Positions 1-6,176 of a DNA stretch of 7,114 nucleotides are shown piece after piece. The notes below the pieces were generated by a model. It was not told where the DNA came from. It searched no databases and saw only the letters and a list, made by a program, of their open reading frames with translations. The position numbers and the translations under genes were made by a program. This stretch comes from Verrucomicrobia subdivision 3 bacterium UBA7542 (GTDB lineage Bacteria > Verrucomicrobiota > Verrucomicrobiia > Limisphaerales > UBA11358): contig DLMG01000034.1 of the NCBI GenBank assembly GCA_002479245.1, positions 1,168 to 8,281 of the forward strand. Reading direction: 5' to 3'. Positions within the stretch are counted from its first letter, which is position 1. Each line of letters starts with the position of its first letter.

Positions 1-1
1 G

Positions 2-1231
2 GGATCACGGCTGGCGGCCATGCCGGAAATCGCCACCAACACCGATTTTGTCCGGCTGGAACCCGCGCTGCTGGCCGTCTCCGCCGAGCGCATCAAGGTA
101 TTGCTGGGGCGCGAACTCAACCCTGAACTCCGGGGGCTGGATCTCCCCCCGCCGCCGCCTGGGAAAATTTTTCTCGCGTTGCACCCGGCGCAGTCAACGG
201 ATGAAGGAGTCACCATCGTCTCCCGGTGTTCCCCGGGCGGTTGGGATTATCAAGTCCGGCTGCCCGACGTTTTATCGCGCACCCGTTACCTGCGTGCGAT
301 GACCGGCGTGCTGCTGCTCGAATCAGCCAACCGCGACACCCGCGCGCGTTCCGCGGAGATTCCCGCCTGGCTCACGGACGGTTTGTCCCAGGAATTGCTC
401 GCGACCGTCTGGCAGGAAATCATCCTGTCATCGCCGAACAAAGTGATGAACGGCCCGCCGGTCAGCCGCACCGTCAAAACCGCCCGCGGCATGGATTCGC
501 TGGCCGGCGCGCGGCGGGTGTTGCGCGATCACGCCGCGCTGACGTTTGAACAATTGAGCTGGCCAACCGACGCGCAATTGGCCGGCGACGACGGTGGCGT
601 CTATCGTGCCAGCGCGCAATTGTTCGTCAACGAATTGCTGGCATTGAAAAACGGCCCGGCACATTTGCGCGCGATGCTCGAAACCCTGCCGAAATTTTAC
701 AACTGGCAGATGGCGTTCCAAGCCGCGTTCCGTGAAAATTTTCCGCGGCCGCTCGACGTGGAAAAATGGTGGGCAGTGCAGGTCGTGAGCTTCGTTGCGC
801 GCAACCCGGGCCCGGCTTGGACGCCCGCGGTCAGCCGCGACAAGCTTGACGAAATTCTCAGTGTGCCGGTGAAAATGCGCACCGCATCGAACGCCCTGCC
901 CGCGCACGCGGGAATTTCACTCCAGGCCGTGATCCGCAACTTCGACCGGGCGCGGCAGGTTGCGATTCTCCAAACCAAATTGCGCGACCTTGAACTCTCG
1001 CAATTGCGCATGGCCGCGCCGTTCGCGGTTTTAACCGGCGAATATCGCCGCGCCATTGCAGATTATCTTGGTTCAGGCCAGCACACCTCGCCCGTGCTGC
1101 GATGGGTCAAACATCCATTTACTTCATCGTCAAAAACGATCATGAACGGCACGTTAAGAAAACTGGACGCGCTCGATGCGCAACGGCGGGCAATCGAATC
1201 GGCCATCAAGCCGGGCGGCAGGTCCCCATGA
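2..1231 (+). CDS. Hypothetical protein, 5'-partial; peptidase-MA/gluzincin-like fold without HExxH
   Basis: The frame is open from the window edge (G-S-R-L-A-A precedes the first ATG at 20). The real start, probably with a signal peptide, therefore likely lies upstream, and 20 is only the first internal ATG. Numbering from that ATG gives 403 residues. Residues 13-60 contain a conserved-looking helix (LEPALLAVSAERIKVLL) and a strand (KIFLALHP). Residues 113-126 (AEIPAWLTDGLSQE) look like the segment after the active site in gluzincin peptidases, usually W-x-x-E-G-hydrophobic, but here the Glu is Asp120. The preceding helix (about 92-104, RAMTGVLLLESAN) has no HExxH. Residues 195-250 (YRASAQLFVNELL up to EKWW) resemble the C-terminal helical part of such domains. 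I infer a secreted, probably catalytically inactive, peptidase-fold protein. The product name is uncertain, but the gene is supported by its long frame and ordinary protein-like sequence. It ends 84 bp before kamA, which has its own promoter. Confidence 0.75.
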   Translation, partial: GSRLAAMPEIATNTDFVRLEPALLAVSAERIKVLLGRELNPELRGLDLPPPPPGKIFLALHPAQSTDEGVTIVSRCSPGGWDYQVRLPDVLSRTRYLRAMTGVLLLESANRDTRARSAEIPAWLTDGLSQELLATVWQEIILSSPNKVMNGPPVSRTVKTARGMDSLAGARRVLRDHAALTFEQLSWPTDAQLAGDDGGVYRASAQLFVNELLALKNGPAHLRAMLETLPKFYNWQMAFQAAFRENFPRPLDVEKWWAVQVVSFVARNPGPAWTPAVSRDKLDEILSVPVKMRTASNALPAHAGISLQAVIRNFDRARQVAILQTKLRDLELSQLRMAAPFAVLTGEYRRAIADYLGSGQHTSPVLRWVKHPFTSSSKTIMNGTLRKLDALDAQRRAIESAIKPGGRSP

Positions 1232-1238
1232 TTTTCAA

Positions 1239-1254
1239 CCGCGCTTGAACGCGG
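1239..1254 (+). repeat. Short hairpin downstream of the first gene
   Basis: CCGCG (1239-1243) and CGCGG (1250-1254) form a 5-bp stem around a CTTGAA loop, 7 bp after the stop codon at 1229-1231. No T-tract follows, so it does not qualify as an intrinsic terminator. It could be a weak transcript 3'-end hairpin, or chance in GC-rich DNA. Confidence 0.3.
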
Positions 1255-1274
1255 CGGACACGAAAGCAGTCAAC

Positions 1275-1302
1275 TTGACAGGGGGCAATTACAACTTATA
1301 GT
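1275..1302 (+). promoter_or_regulatory. Sigma70-type promoter for kamA
   Basis: A perfect -35 box TTGACA (1275-1280) is followed after 16 bp by TATAGT (1297-1302), which matches five of six bases of the TATAAT consensus. The spacer is AT-richer than the surrounding genes. Transcription would be expected to begin about 6-8 bases after the -10 box, near 1308-1310, only some 6-8 bases before the ATG at 1316. No Shine-Dalgarno sequence fits in such a leader. This arrangement is seen directly; that it works as a promoter is an inference. Confidence 0.6.
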
Positions 1303-1315
1303 TCCCATTGAAAAA

Positions 1316-2554
1316 ATGAAGGATGACAATTCACTGGCGAATGGCGGGGAGCCGCCATCAGACCACCGACTCCAATCTTTGAAGGGATTTCACTCCGCCG
1401 GCCGCGGCTTTTGGCGCGATGTTCCCGACGCTGATTGGAACGATTGGCATTGGCAGCTCAAACATCGCATCACCACGCCGGAGCAACTGCAGCGCTTCAT
1501 GCCCACGCTCACGCCGGAAGAATTCGCCGGCGCGAAACTGGCGAACCACAAGCTGGCGCTGGCCATCACGCCGTATTTTTTCAACCTCATTGACCCAATG
1601 GACGAGCATTGCCCCATCCGCCAGCAGGTCATCCCGCGCATCGAGGAAACCCACACCGCATCGTGGGAAATGAGCGACCCGTGCGGCGAAGATTCCCATT
1701 CGCCCGTGCCCGGTCTCGTGCATCGTTATCCCGACCGCGTGCTGTTCCTCGTCACCGACCGTTGCGCCGCGTATTGCCGTTATTGCACACGCTCGCGGCT
1801 CGTCAGCAACGCCAGCGGCTACGATTTTCATCCCGAATTCGACAAGCAAATTGCCTACATCGCGCAGCACCCGGAAATCCGCGACGTGCTGTTGAGCGGT
1901 GGCGATCCCCTGCTCCTCAGCGATGAAAAGCTCGAACAGCTTTTGGGCCGGTTGCGGGCCATCCCGCACGTGGAATTCCTGCGCATCGGTTCGCGCATCC
2001 CGACGTTCCTGCCGCAACGCATCACGCCCGAACTCTGTGCGATGCTGAAAAAATTTCATCCGCTGTTCATGAGCATTCACTCGAACCACCCGCGCGAACT
2101 CACGACCGAAGTCCGCGACGCGCTGGGTCGCCTCGCCGACGCTGGCATTCCGCTCGGCAACCAGTCCGTGTTGCTCAAGCACGTCAATGATGATGTGACG
2201 GTGATGAAGGCGCATATCCAGAAGCTGCTCATATGCCGGGTGAAGCCTTATTATCTTTACCAGTGCGATCTGATTTCCGGCTCGGCACATTTGCGCGCCA
2301 GTGTCCGCCAGGGCATAGAAATCATGACCCAATTGCGCGGCCACACGACCGGCTACGCCGTGCCGCAATACGTCATTGACGCCCCCGGCGGCGGCGGCAA
2401 GGTGCCCATCAATCCGGACTATGTTTTGAGCCACAATGCCGACCGCGTGGTGCTGCGCAACTACGAAGGCAAAATCTTCGAGTATCCCGAAGCGCCCGAC
2501 GGCACGCCATTGTCCAAGCCGCCGAAAGAAATCGAGGAGCCGGAGTTGGTTTGA
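1316..2554 (+). CDS. kamA: KamA-family radical SAM lysine 2,3-aminomutase
   Basis: 412 residues, close to the 416 of Clostridium subterminale lysine 2,3-aminomutase and longer than the EpmB (YjeK) branch of about 340. The family uses S-adenosylmethionine, a [4Fe-4S] cluster and PLP to convert L-lysine to beta-lysine, a precursor of the osmolyte N-acetyl-beta-lysine. Visible residues are the cluster motif C150-x3-C154-x2-C157 (DRCAAYCRYCTR), R159, the SAM-binding SGGDPL (194-199), D318 in QCDL, and D355 and K362 in DAPGGGGK. All sit exactly 25 residues after the known functional positions of the clostridial enzyme as I recall them (C125/C129/C132, R134, D293, D330, K337). Both substrate-amine Asp residues are kept, which argues for lysine over glutamate as substrate. 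The N-terminal WNDWHWQLKHRI (41-52) is also typical. The ATG at 1316 is the only ATG before the conserved region. It has no clear ribosome site and stands almost at the predicted transcript start. The usual partner acetyltransferase gene (ablB) is not in this window, so a role in EF-P modification remains possible. Confidence 0.93.
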   Translation: MKDDNSLANGGEPPSDHRLQSLKGFHSAGRGFWRDVPDADWNDWHWQLKHRITTPEQLQRFMPTLTPEEFAGAKLANHKLALAITPYFFNLIDPMDEHCPIRQQVIPRIEETHTASWEMSDPCGEDSHSPVPGLVHRYPDRVLFLVTDRCAAYCRYCTRSRLVSNASGYDFHPEFDKQIAYIAQHPEIRDVLLSGGDPLLLSDEKLEQLLGRLRAIPHVEFLRIGSRIPTFLPQRITPELCAMLKKFHPLFMSIHSNHPRELTTEVRDALGRLADAGIPLGNQSVLLKHVNDDVTVMKAHIQKLLICRVKPYYLYQCDLISGSAHLRASVRQGIEIMTQLRGHTTGYAVPQYVIDAPGGGGKVPINPDYVLSHNADRVVLRNYEGKIFEYPEAPDGTPLSKPPKEIEEPELV

Positions 2555-2736
2555 TTTTCCCCCAAGGGCAACCAACCCGGGGCCAAACTCAACCGGGGAT
2601 TCTCAGTCCACATGGCGTGCCCGACCCATTGGTACTGAAACGATTGCCAGAAGAAATTTCTAGATCGAAATGTCCTACCCTCACCGGGCGCATCTTGCGG
2701 GCGTATTGTCCAAATCAATTTCCACTTCGGATGCAG

Positions 2737-2756
2737 GGCAGACATTCCTGTCCGCC
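2737..2756 (+). repeat. Near-palindromic dispersed repeat core
   Basis: GGCAGACA (2737-2744), a TTCC loop and TGTCCGCC (2749-2756) pair over eight positions with one G-T-type mismatch. I recognise the GACATTCCTGTCCGCC core as recurring in intergenic DNA of verrucomicrobial genomes, but this recall cannot be verified here. It could form a small hairpin in RNA. There is no T-tract. Confidence 0.4.
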
Positions 2757-2866
2757 GGTTCTGGGGACTTTCCCGTCCGGGCATGGAAAGGGAATCATTT
2801 TAGGGAGGTTCAGGGCTTGCAGCGGAAAACGCCGGCTGTAATCCTTGCTCCCGGAGTGGCGGCAGC

Positions 2867-2880
2867 CCCGTTGAAACGGG
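2867..2880 (+). repeat. Hairpin CCCGT-TGAA-ACGGG
   Basis: A perfect 5-bp stem with a TGAA tetraloop lies in the leader region, about 80 bp before the EF-hand gene start. It also reads as CCCGTT/AACGGG around GA. No T-run follows, so it is not a terminator. It may be part of the dispersed repeat material of this spacer or a leader structure of the next gene. Confidence 0.35.
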
Positions 2881-2961
2881 TTGGCGGTTGGTTGGGCCGC
2901 GGTTAAACTTGCGGTTCGCGTGGCGCCGAGGTTTGAATCAACAACATCATTAAGACTATCT

Positions 2962-5274
2962 ATGCGAAATTCCGCGACTTCCCTCTATCGCTGGCGGTTC
3001 TTCCGTGCCGGTGGCTTCGACCAGGTCAAACTTGAAACCGGCGCCGACCTGATGAACCTGGACCAGCTCGACCAGAAGTTGTGGGTCGCGCTGGCCTGCC
3101 CCACCGCCGGGCTGGAGTTCGACGCCAAAACGCTGGCGTTGATTGACACGGACAAGGACGGCCGCATCCGCGCCCCCGAACTCATCGCCGCTGCCAAGTG
3201 GGCCGGCGGTCTGATGAAAAACCCGGACGATCTGCTCAAGGGCAGTCCAACCTTGCGGCCATCCGCGATCAATGACGCCACGCCGGAAGGCAAATTGATC
3301 GCCAATTTTGCCCGGCAGATTCTGGGCAAGGCAGACACGGAAGAGGTCACCTTTGACGAAGCCGCCGCCGCCGCCCAGACCTTCGCGGCGAAGCCTTTCA
3401 ACGGCGACGGCATCGTGCCCGCAGATTCCACGAGCGACGACGCCACCAAGGCGGTCATGGCTGACATCATCAACTGTGTCGGTGCCGATACGGATGCCAG
3501 CGGCAAGCCCGGTGTGAGCCAGGCCAGGGTGGACCAATTTTTTGCCGCCGCCGCCGCTTACTCGGACTGGTGGAAAAAAGCTGAAGGCGACGCGTCTGTG
3601 CTGCCGCTGGGGTTGAACACCGAGATCGCCGCCGCCGCCGTCCGGGCCGTGAAATCCAAAGTGGACGACTACTTTGCGCGCGGCCGGCTGGCGGCTTTTG
3701 ATCCCCGCTCCGTCAACGCCCTGAACCGCGACGAGAAGGAATACGTCGCATTGGGTGCCAAGGATCTCACCAGCAATCACGCTGACATTGCCAGCCTTCC
3801 GCTCGCGCAAGTCGGAGCCACGACTCCGCTGCCGCTGACCCAGGGCATCAATCCGGCCTGGGTCAATGCGATCGCTGCGTTGCAAACCCACGCCATCACG
3901 CCGCTGCTTGGTGCCAGGATGGTGTTGACCGAGGCGGATTGGAGCGCGCTGGTCGGGAAACTCGCAGCCTTTGATGCCTGGAACGCGGTCAAGACCGGTG
4001 GAGCGGTCGAAAAAATCGGATTGGCGCGCACCCGCGAAATCCTTGCCACCAAGGCCAAGGAAACCCTGACCGCGCTGATCGCCAAGGACAAAGCCGAGGA
4101 AGGCAATGCCGTTGCCGTCATCGGCCTGCATCGCCTGATTCATTATCATCGCGATCTGGCCAAGCTCTGCCGCAACTTCGTCAACTTCGGCGATTTTTAT
4201 GGCCGGAAGGACAAGGCCATTTTCCAAGCGGGCACGCTTTATCTCGACCAGCGCAGTTGCGACCTGTGCCTCACCGTGGATGACGCCGGCAAGCACGCCG
4301 CCATGGCGGGCATGGCCGGCACCTACCTCGCGTATTGCGATTGCATGCGCAAGGGCAGCGGCGAGAAGTTGCAGATTGTCGCCGCGTTCACCGGCGGCGA
4401 TTCGGACAACCTCATGGTAGGCCGCAACGGTATTTTCTACGACCGCAAAGGCCGCGATTGGGACGCCACCATCACCAAGATCGTGGACAACCCGATCAGC
4501 ATCCGGCAGGCATTCTGGTCGCCCTATAAAAAGCTGGTTCGCATGATCGAAGAACGCGCCGCCAAGCAGGCCGCCGCTGCGGATGCCGATGCGAACGCGC
4601 AGTTGACCACGGCTGTCAATGCGCCCGTCGCACCGGCCAGCCCGGCGGCTCCGGCCGCGCCAGCCAAACCGGCGTTTGATCCGAGCGTCATCGCCTTGCT
4701 CAGTTTGGCATTGGGCACCTTGGCGGCGGCGTTCGCGGGCCTTCTGGGTTTCCTCGGCAAATTTGAAGCGTGGCAGATTCCGCTGGTGATCATCTGCATC
4801 ATGCTGGTGATTTCCGCGCCGTCCATGGCCATCGCGTGGCTCAAGTTGCGCAAGCGCAACCTTGGCCCGATCCTCGACGCCAATGGCTGGGCGGTGAATG
4901 CCAAGGCCAAGATGAACGTGCCGTTCGGCAGTGCCTTGACGGGCGTGGCTGCGCTGCCGCCGGGAGCCACTTTTGGGGCGGCGGACAAATATGCCGAGAA
5001 ACCTTCCGTCTGGCCCAAGCTCCTGCTCGTCGCGTTTGTGCTCTGGTTCGTCTGGGCGTTTCTCAATGACAGCCAAGGCCGGCTCTACCGTTGGACGGAT
5101 GGCAAATACGGCAAGCCTGCCGTGGAAGTCCAAAAGCTGCTCGACCTGCAAAAGGCGCAGGGCAAAGCAGACAAGAAGACGGCTGCCGACCAGGCGGCCG
5201 CGAATACAACCGCCGCAGCCGCTGCTGCACCGTCCATGGTTTCCACGGCGACCAACGCCGTCCCGGCAAAATAG
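2962..5274 (+). CDS. EF-hand-containing membrane protein of unknown function
   Basis: 770 residues from the ATG at 2962. A TTG at 2881 would add 27 residues of repeat-like spacer, so I prefer 2962, although it has no clear ribosome site. Residues 62-73 form a canonical calcium-binding EF-hand loop (DTDKDGRIRAPE: D1, D3, D5, G6, I8, E12). Degenerate loops follow at 145-156 (NGDGIV) and 176-188 (DTDASGKPGV). The middle part has C433-x2-C436 and C459-x-C461, which could bind metal, then a conserved-looking block at about 487-524 (GIFYDRKGRDWDATI, ISIRQAFWSPYKK). A Pro/Ala linker (553-571) leads to membrane segments at about 576-599, 606-627 and 684-701. Between the last two lies GPILDANGWAVNA (635-647). 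There is no N-terminal signal peptide, so the roughly 550-residue N-terminal part is probably cytoplasmic. The C-terminus is Lys/Ala-rich. I recognise the type from Verrucomicrobiota and Planctomycetota but know no function. The gene ends at its own terminator, so it is probably transcribed separately from nth. Confidence 0.88.
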   Translation: MRNSATSLYRWRFFRAGGFDQVKLETGADLMNLDQLDQKLWVALACPTAGLEFDAKTLALIDTDKDGRIRAPELIAAAKWAGGLMKNPDDLLKGSPTLRPSAINDATPEGKLIANFARQILGKADTEEVTFDEAAAAAQTFAAKPFNGDGIVPADSTSDDATKAVMADIINCVGADTDASGKPGVSQARVDQFFAAAAAYSDWWKKAEGDASVLPLGLNTEIAAAAVRAVKSKVDDYFARGRLAAFDPRSVNALNRDEKEYVALGAKDLTSNHADIASLPLAQVGATTPLPLTQGINPAWVNAIAALQTHAITPLLGARMVLTEADWSALVGKLAAFDAWNAVKTGGAVEKIGLARTREILATKAKETLTALIAKDKAEEGNAVAVIGLHRLIHYHRDLAKLCRNFVNFGDFYGRKDKAIFQAGTLYLDQRSCDLCLTVDDAGKHAAMAGMAGTYLAYCDCMRKGSGEKLQIVAAFTGGDSDNLMVGRNGIFYDRKGRDWDATITKIVDNPISIRQAFWSPYKKLVRMIEERAAKQAAAADADANAQLTTAVNAPVAPASPAAPAAPAKPAFDPSVIALLSLALGTLAAAFAGLLGFLGKFEAWQIPLVIICIMLVISAPSMAIAWLKLRKRNLGPILDANGWAVNAKAKMNVPFGSALTGVAALPPGATFGAADKYAEKPSVWPKLLLVAFVLWFVWAFLNDSQGRLYRWTDGKYGKPAVEVQKLLDLQKAQGKADKKTAADQAAANTTAAAAAAPSMVSTATNAVPAK

Positions 5275-5294
5275 TTTTCGCCAAATATTCACCG

Positions 5295-5320
5295 CCCGGA
5301 CGTTCGCGTCCGGGTTTTTT
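5295..5320 (+). terminator. Rho-independent terminator with TTCG tetraloop
   Basis: CCCGGACG (5295-5302) and CGTCCGGG (5307-5314) form a perfect 8-bp GC-rich stem closed by a TTCG tetraloop with a C-G-type closing context, followed directly by six T (5315-5320). It lies 20 bp after the stop codon of the EF-hand protein and about 75 bp before nth. It should end the upstream transcript and separate it from nth. Confidence 0.92.
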
Positions 5321-5396
5321 ATTTGGAGCGCCGGGCCGGAGGCCGGGGTTCCGAATGCTTGCTGCATTTTGTCCGGCTGTTAATCTTCAAGCCGCC

Positions 5397-6050
5397 ATGC
5401 CACGCGAAACGTCTGAAGCCAAAAAGACGCGCCTGAAAAAAATCATCGCCACGCTGGGCCGGACTTATCCGGGCGCGCACTGCGAGTTGAATCACAACGA
5501 CCCGCTCCAGTTGCTCGTCGCCACGATACTTTCTGCGCAATGTACGGACAAACGCGTCAACATTGTCACGAAGGAATTATTCAAAAAATACCGTTCGGCG
5601 GCGGATTACGCGAATGCGCCACTCGCGGAACTGGAGCAGGCCATCAAGTCCACCGGTTTTTTCCGTAACAAGGCGAAGAACCTCCAGGCGTGCTGCCGCA
5701 AACTCATCGTCCGTCACGGCGGCCGGGTGCCGCGCACGATGGAGGAATTGACACAGCTCGATGGCGTCGGGCGCAAGACCGCCAACGTCGTTCTGGGCAA
5801 TGCGTTCGGCATCAACGCCGGCGTCGTCGTGGACACCCACGTTTCGCGGCTGTCGCAGCGGCTGGGTCTGACAAAGCAGAAAACGCCGGAGAAAATCGAG
5901 CCGGAATTGATGGTGCTGGTGCCGCAAAAACAGTGGACGTTGTTCAGTCACTGGCTCATCTGGCACGGACGCCGCCGCTGCGACGCCCGTCGGCCGGATT
6001 GTGAAGGTTGTGAGATCAAGAAGTTGTGTCCCTCGGCGGGGAAAGTGTGA
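5397..6050 (+). CDS. nth: Endonuclease III (DNA glycosylase/AP lyase)
   Basis: 217 residues, the usual length for Nth (E. coli 211). The enzyme removes oxidised pyrimidines from DNA and cleaves the abasic strand by beta-elimination in base-excision repair. The helix-hairpin-helix LDGVGRKTANVVLG spans 121-134 with catalytic lysine K127, and the catalytic aspartate is D146 in VVVDTHVSRL. The N-terminal family block reads LLVATILSAQCTDKRVN (39-55). The C-terminal [4Fe-4S] loop is complete with the classical spacing C195-x6-C202-x2-C205-x5-C211. The start at 5397 agrees with the family N-terminus. An in-frame ATG at 5355 would add 14 residues without homology support but has a purine-rich GGAGG some 12 bases upstream, so it is not excluded. 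The frame stays open upstream through the terminator and the end of the EF-hand gene, which is a codon shadow. No partner repair gene is next to it. The repeat-filled gap after its stop separates it from the transferase gene. Confidence 0.96.
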   Translation: MPRETSEAKKTRLKKIIATLGRTYPGAHCELNHNDPLQLLVATILSAQCTDKRVNIVTKELFKKYRSAADYANAPLAELEQAIKSTGFFRNKAKNLQACCRKLIVRHGGRVPRTMEELTQLDGVGRKTANVVLGNAFGINAGVVVDTHVSRLSQRLGLTKQKTPEKIEPELMVLVPQKQWTLFSHWLIWHGRRRCDARRPDCEGCEIKKLCPSAGKV

Positions 6051-6056
6051 ACCAGA

Positions 6057-6176
6057 AACATCCAACATCCAACTCCGATAAATCGCGAGCAGGCATTCAA
6101 CATCCAACGCCCAAGTCTCCAGACGCGGGCGGACGAACATTGGATGTTGGGAGTGCGATGTTGGATGTTGGATGTT
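6057..6176. repeat. Heptanucleotide-based nested inverted repeat
   Basis: The outer arms are a perfect 17-bp inverted repeat: AACATCCAACATCCAAC (6057-6073) and its complement GTTGGATGTTGGATGTT (6160-6176). An inner 10-bp pair, CAACATCCAA (6098-6107) and TTGGATGTTG (6140-6149), is nested inside, with a small GTCT/AGAC stem (6115-6124) near the tip. Both sides are built of 7-base units: AACATCC at 6057, 6064 and 6099 (42 = 6 x 7 bases apart in register) with AACTCCG at 6071, and TTGGATG at 6140, 6161 and 6168 in one register. It begins 7 bp after the nth stop and runs into the transferase coding region. It could fold into a long RNA hairpin between the two genes. It resembles the short tandemly repeated heptamers described in cyanobacteria in form, not in sequence. 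Confidence 0.85.

Larger units (their letters stand above)
2555..2961. other. Non-coding intergenic region with repeat-like sequence
   Basis: About 400 bp between kamA and the EF-hand protein gene. Short frames cross it on both strands, but none has a ribosome site or protein-like sequence. It contains a near-palindrome at 2737-2756, a hairpin at 2867-2880 and two related short direct repeats (CAACCCGGGG at about 2570, CAACCGGGG at about 2590). The frames translate to phrases such as GQTFLSAG and, on the minus strand, TGMSALHP, which I recall as recurring in spurious ORFs of verrucomicrobial genomes. This suggests dispersed repeat DNA. I see no clear terminator for kamA and no convincing promoter for the next gene. 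Confidence 0.55.

Noticed and set aside
1316..2554. Glutamate 2,3-aminomutase or EpmB as identity of the KamA-type protein
   Set aside because: Both lysine-amine-binding Asp residues (D318, D355) are kept, unlike in glutamate 2,3-aminomutase, and the length of 412 fits KamA better than EpmB. EpmB-like use is not fully excluded.
1358..2575. Minus-strand open frame of about 405 codons
   Set aside because: It lies antisense to kamA, whose catalytic motifs are all in the plus frame. The minus translation has no recognisable domain.
2881..2961. Upstream TTG start for the EF-hand protein
   Set aside because: It would add 27 residues translated from hairpin/repeat spacer with no ribosome site. The ATG at 2962 is more plausible.
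2956..5367. Minus-strand open frame of about 800 codons
   Set aside because: It is the antisense shadow of the EF-hand membrane protein in GC-rich DNA. Its translation is Arg/Gly/Gln-rich without motifs, and it runs through the terminator.
5091..5396. N-terminal extension of endonuclease III
   Set aside because: The frame is open but overlaps the end of the EF-hand gene and the terminator, and the family N-terminus fits the ATG at 5397.
6026..6157. Upstream TTG start for the lipoyl transferase, overlapping nth
   Set aside because: The added residues are translations of the inverted repeat and show no family similarity.
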